DNA of 64,000 nt, from assembly GCA_022606135.1 (NCBI GenBank), contig JABYQN010000007.1:1984001-2048000 (forward strand). Direction: 5' to 3'. Position 1 is the stretch's first letter, and every line of letters starts with the position of its first letter. Below are positions 12,575-23,355 of the stretch, in pieces. Under the pieces are notes generated by a model. That model was given only the letters and a program-made list of their open reading frames with translations. It made no database searches and was not told the DNA's origin. The stretch comes from Fomes fomentarius. Its lineage: Eukaryota > Basidiomycota > Agaricomycetes > Polyporales > Polyporaceae. The position numbers and the translations under genes are program-made.

Positions 12575-13923
12575 ATGTAAGCCAGTACCGCATGAAGTGA
12601 CACGAAGATTGCTCCTACTCACACCGTTGCAGGTCGCTGCCCGCCATTGTTGACACGAACCAAGACCGTCGCTTACATGGGGAGACCGTCAAAGTGCGTA
12701 GATGATACCTCCTGAGCCCTGGCCATCGTTAAAACCTACTTGTCAGTCCCCTCAAAAGGCTCAGAATGAACTGACCATCATTGTCGACTTCCTGCAACGC
12801 AGCCAGTACATCCCTCATCGCACTCCACACAATGCCGTCCTCCGGACGTCCATCATAGAGTGCATGCTATCCTGGCAGTCCGCTGACACTGAAGAGATCC
12901 TCGCGAAGTTCGCAGAGACAGCATGCGACTACACCGAGACCGGCTACGGCCACCTTAGCCCCGTGCACCAGCATTTCGTCGCCCTTTACACGGCCATTAT
13001 CCTCTACATCGATGACATAGGAGAGCAGCACCTCGACGCCCTCAAGCAATTCGCCTCCCGCCTGACTTGTGGGGAGAAACAGCTCTGTCCCGCGCTCGAT
13101 GCCCTTGTCCACCTCCTGCGGCAGGCACATGAGCTATGGACAGACGTTGGCGCGGACGCAATCATTGCCGGAACGTTGGACACCGTCACCGCGATGTACA
13201 TCGAGAACACCACCAGGGACATGGAGATCAAACCCAAGGCCACGCTGTATCCATACTACCTTCGCACCCGGTCCGGTATATGTCCACCGTACATCCACTT
13301 CATATTCATGAAGCACTGGCGTCCCACCACTGAGTCCTACCTGCAAATGCTACCGTGAGCGGTCTCCCTTTCTTCGATCATGACTGAACGACACTCACAT
13401 GGCCATCCAGATACATGGAACGCTGGGTCGTTGGCGCAAAGTAGGTTTATCTAACGTACCATGAGTTCAAAGCTTCTCCCACTGACCACGCTTGACGCGG
13501 TTCTAACAGCGATATGTAAGCTCTTGCTGATGGCGGACCAGTGTGGATCAGTATGCGTTCTCACACTTACCAATATCTTAGCTTGTCGTTCTACAAGGAA
13601 GAACTAGCCGGTGAAACGAAGAATTACATCCACATGTGTGCCGCTGCGGAACAAGTCACCCCAGCCGACGCCCTGCGCGCCCTCGCAAACGAGGTCTTAA
13701 ACCACACCCATACGATCAAAACGTTAGCTGGGGAAGATATCGAGTTGGCTTCTCTCTGGGAGCAGTACGTGCAGGTGAGCTCCAAAGCATTCATACATGA
13801 TACCTCAGCTCAACGCCCCATCAGCGAGTACTCGAGTTTCATATCAATGCACGCCGCTATCGATTGTCGGAGTTGGACCTGGAGGCCGTATACGGTCAAC
13901 GAGCAGACGGGGGCACACATTGA
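12575..13923 (+). CDS. Tri5-family sesquiterpene synthase TS4
   Basis: Fourth gene of the array, 332 aa in my model: 12575-12576, 12633-12693, 12747-13354, 13411-13440, 13510-13515, 13582-13774 and 13825-13923. I favour a start codon split by a 56-nt intron (AT|GTAAGC ... CAG|G), giving MSLPAIVDTN. The alternative ATG at 12592 would need an unusually short 36-nt intron, and an unspliced ATG at 12702 is also open. The catalytic body is certain: YIDDIGE, RSGICPPYIHF, NDILSFYKEELAGETKNYI across the 6-nt exon 13510-13515, and ARRYRLSEL. The C-terminal tail is longer than in TS1-TS3. Its stop lies only 42 bp from the convergent PIG-U stop. A near-copy of part of exon 3 is found at 35.6 kb. Confidence 0.85.
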
Positions 13924-13965
13924 TCCGATAGATAATCCAATAACGCACCAAGCTTATACAGCCGT

Positions 13966-15616
13966 TCACTCCTGTACTACTTCGTACCCGTCGTTTAGTT
14001 TTCCTAACGCTATCCTCAGTCCTGCCCAAATCGCGTCCAACAGCGCAGCGCCATTGCCCATGCCAAACACGAGTGTAGAAGCGTAGAAGAAGTTCGCATT
14101 CCCTGTGCCTTGTCGCAACCACAAGCTGTTGAACAGAGGCAGGAGAAGCGACGCGTGTAGGTGGATCAGTCCCGTTACGATCGGATGGCGGAGGTCTATT
14201 ACGATAGCATCAGTAACGCCAAATATGAAGGGACGATGGTACGTGCATGGGTATATCTCGGGGAATAGCGAGAACATGGAGAGGAACAGCCCAGGATCTG
14301 AGAGGGTAGGGTAGGGTTTGAAGAGTGCAAGGACTCCGATGAGGAGAAATGCGGCATAGAGGACATCGTGCCTAATGTCGGAGACAAGTTAGCAAAAGGA
14401 TGCCTCGTCGCAAGGTCTGGTAGGCGAGTCTTACTGAAATTTGGTACAGATCGGAGCTATGTATATGAGCAAGTGGACCTAGTACAGCAGTCAGTTCAAC
14501 TAGTAAGTCATGGATAGGACTACACTGACAATGAAGACCATGAGGAAGAATGGTCGGAAATGGTCGAACATCTCTGTAAAGAAATACCACCATAGGCCAG
14601 GGTTAGGTGTCAGATCGGGCAAAGTAAGTCTAGTGAGGCATATCAGCAAGTGGCAGTCAGACGGACATCACGACGAGGACTCACACCGAACCCCAAGTTC
14701 TCTCCAGCCACGCAAAATTGCCGCAGACCAGTGTTGACGCAACAGTGAGCAGCGCTGTGTATCCAAGGAATTCGCCCAAGAAAGGTAACGCGCGTTTCAG
14801 GCTGGCATCAAAGGGTTGAGGGTTGGCGAGGCGCGACACCGGCCTGCTGATGTTCAGAAGAACGAGAGGTATGAGGAGTAGGATGGAAGGCAGTGACAGG
14901 TGGAGGAGGCAGGCGAGGGTGAATAGGGAGGCCGACGCACGCCCTGTGTCGTGGTTGTAGTGTATGGTCAAACGGAGAGAGGTAATCGTGCTGACCTCTA
15001 CTCGCAAACATGAGTGACAACAGGCACAGTGCGTTCTCGATCGATGACGACGACAAAGCGAGACTTGGGAGGAAGATATATGGGTTGAACAGGTACCTAT
15101 AAGCGCGGCTATAGTCAATGCCTCCGGGAGATGTACGAGAACGTACAACGCAGCTATCTGGCCATCTTTGGAGAAGGTCTTCACTCCCGCTCTATATCTC
15201 CATATTCGAACTAGTGACCAAGCAGCGACAGCATCCACCGCAGTCCATAGGATTGGCGACGTGTACGGCGTTAATGGTAGTACTGTCGAGAATAGTGACA
15301 GTAGCAACGGTGACTGTACGACACGTCAATGGGTAGTTTATGTTTCTATTCGAAAGCGTGTTCACATACATGACGGAAGAAACCACCAGAATATGGGTTT
15401 ATGCCATGTTCGAACAAGTATATCCCCTCGCGTACTGCAGAACGTGTAAGCGACCCGATCGCGATGTCAGGAAAGAGCGTCCGCACAGCGAGAGTAGGAT
15501 GTCAGGGGAGAGGAGAGCTGCTGGTCATGTTTCAAGGCTCCAGGAAGCGGCGCGAAAGCAAGAAGAAGGCGAGCTGCGACGAGGGCAGAGAAGGTCAGGT
15601 CGATGTCGCGCTCCAT
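13966..15616 (-). CDS. GPI transamidase subunit PIG-U (Cdc91-like)
   Basis: A multispanning ER membrane protein of the GPI-transamidase complex, which attaches GPI anchors to secretory proteins. From the ATG at 15616, [20 protein letters not shown] starts a hydrophobic chain. After splicing it shows [18 protein letters not shown], the luminal PIG-U signature, then [40 protein letters not shown] and [12 protein letters not shown]. It ends near [16 protein letters not shown]. At least six short introns are needed; whether the segment after FPEIYP is intronic is undecided. The gene converges on TS4 and diverges from the cyclin gene with only 59 bp between start codons. It is a housekeeping gene unrelated to terpenoid chemistry that sits inside the cluster. 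Confidence 0.87.
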
Positions 15617-15675
15617 GGACACTGACCAGGAGCAAGTCGTGTAGGCGCCCATGATCTCGGACTTTGGACTTGACC
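15617..15675. promoter_or_regulatory. Very short shared promoter of PIG-U and cyclin
   Basis: Only 59 bp separate the two divergent start codons. Promoter and 5' UTRs must therefore lie partly within the neighbouring coding sequences, or one start is placed too far upstream. Confidence 0.4.
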
Positions 15676-17077
15676 ATGGACTACCGCGCTCCAGGAGATC
15701 CTCCACAGCTCATCCCTGCCTCTCACTTCAAGTATCATCTGCCGTACTTTACGCCCCAAGACGTGGAGAGACTGTCCGAGAAGCAAAGAGGGAAGCTCTC
15801 GGTGACGCAGGAGGAGAAGGCGAGACAACAAGCCTGTGGCTTCATTGAGGCTATAGGGTCAGACATCGGCTTGTAAGTGTTCAAGATCATACTCTACGCA
15901 GTGGTCTCTGTTGACATTTATAGTGGATAGCCCGAGGAAGACCATCGCAACAGCTCAGAACCTCTACCACCGCTTTCACTTGTTCTTCCCCCGTAAGGAC
16001 TTCGCGTACCAGGTACGGTTCCCTCTTATGGCTCCTCCTCATGTTGCCTCATGGTCAACTACAGGACGTATGCTTAGCTGCGCTGTTTGTCTCATGCAAA
16101 ATCCATGACACACTGAAGAAGACGCGCGACGTGCTCATGGCGTCCTATGCCGTCCGCTTCCCCGAACGCGCTGCGAAGGCCAAGGCTATGGGTGGCGAAA
16201 TTGACATTGACCCAAATGTGCGCGTCCATTTGAATACCTATGCACTCGAAACTTAGTCTTCTGTCTAAAGACTATGGAGCACGACAGACAGAGGCTTTTG
16301 GCTATTGAACGATTGTTCGTTGAGGCCATCTGCTTCAACTTCAACACTCGTTTACCTTTCCCCTACGTCATCAAGATCAGTAAAGCCTTCGGAGGTAAGC
16401 TGCCATTTCTGCTTCCTCACAACAGGTGTCTTATGGATTGTGAAGCCACGAAGAAGCTGGCCAAGCTCGCATATCGTCTATCCATCGATAGGTACGAGAA
16501 TGAGGTACGGTCGAGTCACTTCTCCCCACTGACTCCGACTCTCAGCTTCAGAACGCTCGTGAATCTGCAATATCCACCGCACGTTGTCGCACTAGGGTGC
16601 CTATACCTAGCAGCGCTGCTCTCATCCTTCGAACGCGGAACGTCGCCCGGAAGCCCTGGACACAGCGCCGCGCACCAAATCGCCGCCACACTGAGCCAGT
16701 CAGGCGATTGGGGGCGCCAATATCAAGCGCACATAGAGGATATCGAAGAAATCGCGCATGCAGTCACCGATTTGTTAATATCCGCCGCACAAACCCCGAA
16801 TACGAACACCTCTCCACAGACGCCTTCTTCGCCTTCCCCGCATCTCTCTCGTAGCTCCAACGCGCCTTCAGCGACTATTCATGTGCCATACAAGGCTGAT
16901 CAGCTAATCAGGCTCAAGATCGTGATGCGCGAAACTGAGCACCCTCCGCGAAGCCGCGTGAGTGCAACTCATGGAGAGAACATCGAGTTTGATAGGTCAA
17001 ATTCGGCACTACTAGGACGGAACGACAAGACTGTCAGATTCATGTTTGCCCCGCCGGGTATGATGGACGATGCCTGA
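15676..17077 (+). CDS. Cyclin of the Ctk2 / cyclin-K type
   Basis: The regulatory subunit of a transcriptional CDK, probably the RNA polymerase II CTD kinase. Six exons give 377 aa: 15676-15872, 15931-16012, 16065-16217, 16271-16394, 16446-16491 and 16546-17077. The first cyclin box contains TIATAQNLYHRFHLFF and CLAALFVSCKIHDTLKKTRD. The second fold continues with LLAIERLFVEAICFNF, LAYRLSIDSFRTLVNLQYPP and VALGCLYLAALL. The tail after about residue 240 is Ser/Pro/Thr-rich and disordered, typical of Ctk2/cyclin-T/K proteins. The start follows from LIPASHFKYHLPYFTPQDVE, where the family usually begins. It is a core transcription gene rather than a cluster regulator, although it lies within the terpenoid locus. 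Bur2-type assignment is not excluded. Confidence 0.85.
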
Positions 17078-17428
17078 ACCGACTGCCGAACGGTACCACC
17101 ATGTATACGTATCACAGCAAGAATGGTCACTGGTGAAATTCTAGTACGAGGCCGCATGCTATTGACAGCTCCGGCGCAAAGACGGTTGCCCCATTCGCAT
17201 AGGGAGTCTCGTGTGACGCGCGTCCTTCTGCCGATGGCGCTGCTATGTCCTGTTTGACCCAAAACGCTGCTGACGCGTGTCCATCTACCTTCGGCATTCC
17301 ATTCATGAAGACGAAGACGATATCTCAGCCTCGGATGGATCCGCAGCTCTGCGCCGATACCGCGATGTTTCGGACGACAGATATAAACAGGCGATGTGTG
17401 CGTTGCTCCTGCAGCCATTTCTTACCCC
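17078..17428. promoter_or_regulatory. Upstream region of P450-1
   Basis: A 351-bp spacer between the cyclin stop and the P450-1 start. TATAAA at 17382-17387, 42 bp before the ATG, is the only clear element. Confidence 0.5.
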
Positions 17429-19636
17429 ATGGAGTCACTTGACGACCTCAGCGCGACATCAGAGTTTGCTCTCGCGGTGCTCAGCGTGCTGTTATTGAAC
17501 GGTCTCCATAAGTTGTCACTAACCATGCTCGTTCGACATCGACATCTACCTCCTGGCCCCAGGTCGCTGCCTCTGATCGGCAATCTTGTCGAAGTTCTTC
17601 GCATCTCTAGAGCACACAGGCCTTGGGTTGCCTACCGGGAATTGAGCAAGAAATACGGTGAGTTTGGGGATCATCCTCTGGTACATTCAGACCAGTCATC
17701 TGATCCTCATCCTCAGGGCCAATTGTATCGCTGCGAATCATGGGTCGTTGTTTGGTCATCATCAATAACATAGATATCGCCCTGGAACTACTCGAGAAAC
17801 GCTCAGCTAAATACTCGTCCAGACCAGAATCCGCTATGCCCAATCTGTGCGCGGTCATACTGTGCTCTAGCTTGCTCATTTCTGACTCTACCATGTTGGC
17901 TGGACCAGATGCGGATGGGAATGGGGATTCCCTTTCATGCCATACGGTCAAGCATGGCGAATTAATCGACGTATGTTATGGGAACACTTTCAGCCAACCG
18001 TCGTCAACAGGTACGACGCCTTCGTGGAGAACGGTGCTCGCAGGCTGCTCGTTGCATTATTGAGCAGCCCCGAACAACTCGACGAGAACGTTCGTTAGTG
18101 AGTGTGAACACGGTCTTGCCCGCAGAAAGACTTATTCATTCCGATTCCGATTCCGATTCCGTAGCTCCATCGGCACAACACTCGTCACGATGACATATGG
18201 AACACAAAGCCGCGAATCTATGAAGGAAGCCCTCGTCATGCTGGATGATGCCATGTCTAGCATAGAGTTGCTCCTTTCGGGAACTAACCCGATCGAATTT
18301 TTTCCCGTACTCGCACGTGTCCCCACCTGGCTGCCAGGCACTGCCTTTCTTCGTCGCCTTGCAGACTACCGTGACCTCTTGGTCACTGTCCGTGAGCGTC
18401 CTTGGGCCAGAGTCAAAGCTGCTGTTGTGAGTCAATTGTGTATCGTGCTGCCAATAGAATATCGATTACTGAATTGATTAGGACGATGGGTTCGCATCAC
18501 CGAGCATTGCAACATCCATGGTTGCTGAAGGCCCCATACATGGAGGGAATGAAGCCGATGCACGCGAGAATCTATGCAAGAATACGGCCGCAATAATATA
18601 TACAGGTCAGAGTTTGTGTGGTTATCTCGCTGTAAAGACGATCTGACACCGTGCTCGCGCCATGAACAAGCCGGAATCGATACTGTATGTGCGCTCAGAA
18701 TACATATGTGCTATTACAATGCTGACCTGGGGCTCTCCCGACATCATGATCCTCGAATCACAACTGGTAACGGCCGATAGACACACGTAACGCTTTGTTC
18801 GTTTTTCCTGGCGATGTCACTTCATCCCCACGTACAGAAGAAGGCTCAAGCCGAGTTGGACGCCGTTGTCGGGCCCGGGCGGCTGCCGACGCACGCTGAT
18901 CGCGAGTTCCTCCCGTATACGAACGCTGTCATGAAAGAGATACTACGGTGGCATCCCGTGGGTCCTTTAGGCGTAGCACACGCCAGCACTGCGGACGATG
19001 AGTACAACGGATATCTAATTCCCGACAAGAGCATCGTGATGGTAAACGTGTGGTGAGTATATTTGAACGCCGTGCTCAGGCAATACATCTCGTGGCTCAC
19101 GGTACATCCTGTTTCGCCCGGGCACAGGTCTATTACGCGGGATCCTGAGCTGTACCCTGATCCAGAAAGCTTTATCCCGGAACGTTACCTCGGGCCCAAT
19201 ACCGGCGTGCTGGATCCTGCGACATATGCATTCGGTTTTGGGCGCAGGTTAGTTGACTTTAATCCGCTGAGCCGCTACCATGCCTTATTCATTAACGTTC
19301 TGGGACCGCAATGTTCAGGATTTGTCCGGGAAGGCACTTTGTCGACACGGCCTTGTTCATCTACATCGCGTCTGTGCTCCACGCTTTCGACATATCACCG
19401 CCACTCGATCATAGCGGACGACCCATCCGAATTGAGCCGCGGGCCACTACAGGACTCGCTTCGTGAGTCGTCCACTTATAAACCTATCATCGCTTACGAA
19501 TGCGCACGTCCCGTGGTCCAGGCATCTCGAAGATTGCAGGTGTACTATAAAGCCTCGCTCGCTAAGTGCGGAAGCTCTGATCAGGAACTGGGAAGCGGAT
19601 GTGCCATGTGACATTGAAACAGAAAGGCCGGTGTAG
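17429..19636 (+). CDS. Cytochrome P450 monooxygenase P450-1
   Basis: A microsomal haem-thiolate monooxygenase. Ten exons give 532 aa: 17429-17657, 17717-17846, 17909-18097, 18165-18426, 18482-18605, 18671-18684, 18781-19052, 19128-19247, 19319-19462 and 19522-19636. In order it shows an N-terminal membrane anchor (FALAVLSVLLLNGL), the hinge LPPGPRSLPLIGNL, and the I-helix AGIDTT on a 14-nt exon. The K-helix ExxR lies in KEILRWHPVG, followed by the PERF-like FIPERY and the haem loop FGFGRRICPGRHF. The C-terminus EDCRCTIKPRS is shared with P450-2 and P450-3. All signature residues are present, so it should be active. By position it probably oxidises a sesquiterpene from TS1-TS4. The CYP subfamily cannot be assigned here. 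Confidence 0.9.
18138..18161 (+). repeat. (ATTCCG)4 hexanucleotide repeat in a P450-1 intron
   Basis: Four perfect ATTCCG units end directly at the TAG acceptor of the intron 18098-18164. The repeat therefore supplies the pyrimidine context of the 3' splice site. Confidence 0.9.
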
Positions 19637-20150
19637 GGCTGCTAGGCAAGGCTTCGAGTCAGCTGGCGGAGGTTGGAGGTCGGACGGTCGATGTATAGAG
19701 AGAGCGGTGAGCTGAGGTCTCGGTAATCGCACCGTTGATGTGGGGAGTATAAACGTGGTCTGCATGAGCCATCTAGACGTAGCTAAGGTACTGAATAGCG
19801 AATTCATTGGGGCTCGGCGAGTATGTGGACGGCAGCAAAGTGGGGGGTGGATCGCCTAGACGCGATCATGTGAACTGGACCCGACGCGGGTGGGAACCAC
19901 TCCGAGTCGGACGTGTCACTCTTGTCTGAGCCGATACTCGCCCGGCACCACGCGCTGCTCATCAATACATACACGGAGCCTTGCGATTACTTGTCATAAT
20001 ACAAATCAGTTCAGATTCTTCTCGTTCTACATAACTTGTCTTATCCACCCTTTCCAACTTCTTACTTTGCCAATTCAGCTTTGTTACGGATCTACTGGGT
20101 GCGCTTCGCATTGAGCCAGGTTCTGTGCGTACGTGCATACACGGTGCACT
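19637..20150. other. Convergent spacer between P450-1 and P450-2
   Basis: The 3' ends of two convergent P450 genes. No coding potential recognised. It contains CCCGACGCGGG at 19880-19890 and ACTCCGAGTCGG at 19899-19910; the latter includes the reverse complement of the nonamer in the TS1-TS2 spacer. Confidence 0.5.
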
Positions 20151-22292
20151 TCAGGCCGTGTTTACACCCCAGTTTCGAATCAGAGCCTCCGTGCTCGACG
20201 AACGAGGTCTGATAGTGCATCTGCAATCCTCGAGTTTCCTGTGTAAACACACAAGGGGTGAGTTCTGAAGCAGAGAACGGTGGAGCTCGCAACGAGATCA
20301 CTGACGACATTATGCCATTAGTGCCTCGAGGTTCAACGTGAATCGGCCGCCCGTTCTCGTCCAGGGGAGGGGAGATATTGAAAGTGTGTAGCGCGGATGC
20401 GATATAGATGAACAGTGCTGCATCGACAAAGTGTTTCCCAGGGCACGATCTGAACACCCATAATGTGTACAACATGTGTTCTGAGTAAGTGGCGGTCAGC
20501 TAACGAAGAGTCATTGCCTGACCTGCGTCCAAATCCGAATGCGATGGTAGTGGGGTCTGTGGCATCCGGGGTAGGCTTGCCATCCTTGAGGTAACGTTCC
20601 GGATCAAACCTCTCGGGGTTGGGGTACATGGTTGGGTCGCGGGTGATCGACCTGCACGCCACCGACAATGAGCAGATGCACTGACTGACTAAAGGGACCA
20701 CGGAGAGGCTCACCAGACGTTGACCATCACGATACTCTTCTTGGGTATGACGTAGCCTTTATACTCGTCATCCGCGTCGTTGACGTGCGGGAATCCGAGC
20801 GGCACAACGACGTGCCACCGCAGCGTCTCCTTCACAATAGCATTCACATAAGGAAGATTCTTGCGGTCGGCGTACTTAGGTAGCCGCGTAGGCCCTACGA
20901 CTCTGTCGAGTTCTTCTTGGGCCTTCTTCTGCACCTCAGGATGGAGCGACATTGCGACAAAGAAGGAACACAACGATGTATGGGTCTGTTATTGGCATCG
21001 GCAATGGTCACCGTTGCTCAAGAGAGCCAAAGGCAAATCTGAGCGAACTTACACTATCAACTCCACCTGATTGTAGACCGATATTGTAAGCTCGATTCCC
21101 ATAACGTAGATATAGTTGATTTGCTCACCTGCGTATATCAGAGTCAGGGTACTCTTGGATGCGGTTTCCTTCGCAGAGGCCTGGTCCCCTTCAAGATGGC
21201 TGATGTCTTCGAGCAGACCACTTGCAATGCTCGGGATTGCATTCCCCGCTGCCTAGACACACAGAAATTTCATCTTCTGTTAACGAAGACTCAGGCAAAT
21301 GGAGGCAGACGGAACTTACAACGGCAGATTTCACCATGTCCCAAGGAAGCTCGCGAACCGTAACCATCACCTTCCGATAATGTTCGAGAAGACGGAGGAA
21401 TGAAGTGCCAGGTAACCAGGTCGGCACGCGCCCAAGGACAGGGAGGAACTCGAGCAGGCTAGTGCCGGAGACCATTATATTCATGCTAGTTAGTGCGTCC
21501 TCGAACTCGTCAACAATTTTGTTTTTGTCTTCCTGGTTAGGTAATCCATAGGCCATCTCGATGAATGTCGCACCGAACGAGCTATCACAGATGGTATATG
21601 GCGAGGTCACAAGCGGAGAGTGGATGATGCACTCACTAACGGATGACGTCATCAAGCTTATCCGGACTGTCCAGTAGTGCCCCGAGCAGCCTGCGAGCGC
21701 TGTTTTCCAGGCGGGCATCATATTGTCTCACCGCTGCTGGACTGAAGTACTCCCAGAGCGCACGTCGTCCATCCCGCCCGTGTTGACTATAAGACATGAA
21801 AGGGAAGGCCCATCCTCCCCAACCTGACCTGATCAGCCAGACCAGTATTAGCGAAGCATAGAGATGAAGCGTATCGCAAGGCCAGAACTCACAGTTCGAC
21901 GATAGCAGACTCTGGTCTGGAGGAGTAGATTGTGGAACGTTTCTCGAGCAAGTCCACAGCCGTTTGTACATCGTTGATGATTATGAGGCACCGTCCCCGG
22001 CCTGAAGTGAGATGAGGTTCCCTGAAAGTAGACATAGACATACATTCAGTCATTCACAGGATTCAATGAAGTTTTGACCAAGCTCACCGTAATGCTCGCT
22101 CAGTGCGCGATAAGCGATCCATGGGCGGTTTTTCGGGAGATGAGGGAGGTTGCCAATGAGCGGGAGCGGAGATGGGCCAGGGGGGAGCGAGCGAGATGCG
22201 ATTGAGGACTTTCGGTACAAATGGACGAAGAGGAGCCCAAGCCCAGTGAGGGCGAGGGCAATCATCGTAATGTGAGCTTGAGAGGTTTCCAT
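20151..22292 (-). CDS. Cytochrome P450 monooxygenase P450-2
   Basis: A paralogue of P450-1 with the same intron layout, on the minus strand. METSQAHITMIALALTG begins a membrane anchor and is followed by SLPPGPSPLPLIGNL. The I-helix AGVDST is assembled around the 14-nt exon 21053-21066, with Ser in place of the first Thr. The ExxR motif is in KETLRWHVVV, the PERF-like element is FDPERY, and the haem loop reads FGFGRRSCPGKHFVDAA. The last exon ends EDCRCTIRPRSSSTEALIRN and a stop at 20151. No frame break was seen, so the gene appears functional. It shares a 1.06-kb divergent promoter with P450-3, which would suit co-expression. The substrate is unknown; a terpenoid is inferred from context. Confidence 0.9.
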
Positions 22293-23355
22293 GACCGCTG
22301 AGACAGAGGTAGTGGAGCGAATTGCAAAGGCAAGTGGCTCGCTTTGCTTTTAGGTCTATGCATCGCTGTGACGCTCACAAACATGGTTCTCGAGTTGACA
22401 CGGTCAGTGGGGTGCGTGCGGCCTTGCTGACGTTGTGGAGGCGGCGGCGGCGTTCCTCAACCATGATGGAGAGATAAGTCTTGCTGCTAAGTAAGACTTT
22501 CGTAAGCGGTGGTGCATGCAGCGGCTGGGGCAAACGCAGACTCGTCTCGTTGTTGACACTTGAAGAATTCATGTTGCCGAGCCTTCGGCGTGTCCAAGAA
22601 TTGAGTAGTGAGTGAGCGGCTTTCCGGTGGTGATAAGTGGGTCCCTGCCATTCAAGACTTGGCATCATGCGCTGTCACCCTAGGCAGACATTGAGCGAGG
22701 GTGTGTACGGATAATCATAGACGGCGCTTTTAGAAGGATTGGAACCAGGAAGCTAAAGTTGAACTCGAAGAAATCATCCCTCAAGTACATACTTGTTGTG
22801 GCGTTGCATAAGGATTTTTGGGGCCACTGACCGTTACGTAACCACGGATCATTTCTCGGAAAATGCCGGAGACAAGACACGCGCAACTGTGTCACTACTA
22901 AACCGCTTGTGTACTTCAACCTTCACCTTGTGGTTAGGTTCACAGACTCGATTGAACAAAGTAGGTGCAATACCTTCGTTCTTCCCCTGAACCCAAACTG
23001 GAAGTATGATTGCTCCTCAACACAGCATGCCAGTACGAGTCACCATTAGCACTGGCAGAGTTAGTACCCTGCCGATGGATATGGTATCGGGATGTCCTAC
23101 GAAACACCATCTTTCCCGCGAACGCCATCTGTGGGCATAGATCGGCCATGAATCGCCAGACTACTGGGAATCTCATTTCCATAAGGACGAGCCAAGCATG
23201 CCACGCCAATGGATCATAATGGTGTTCTGTACTGCTCAGGTCTCAAGGCAGAAATTCTCTTCGGGACCTGCATTGCAGCTGGAAGTTCCACTCAAAACCG
23301 TGCACTACTACACGCCGGCCCCCGATTTGACTCCATTTCCTCTCCTACGGCACGC
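22293..23355. promoter_or_regulatory. Divergent promoter region of P450-2 and P450-3
   Basis: A 1.06-kb region between two divergently transcribed P450s. Several short open frames on both strands show no recognisable domain. It is the natural place to look for a shared cluster-regulator site, but I see no clear TATA box on either side. Confidence 0.45.

Noticed and set aside
15401..15420. TTCGAA-type sequences as tRNA B boxes
   Set aside because: None of the TTCGAA sites in the window has a matching A box or cloverleaf arms; no tRNA called.
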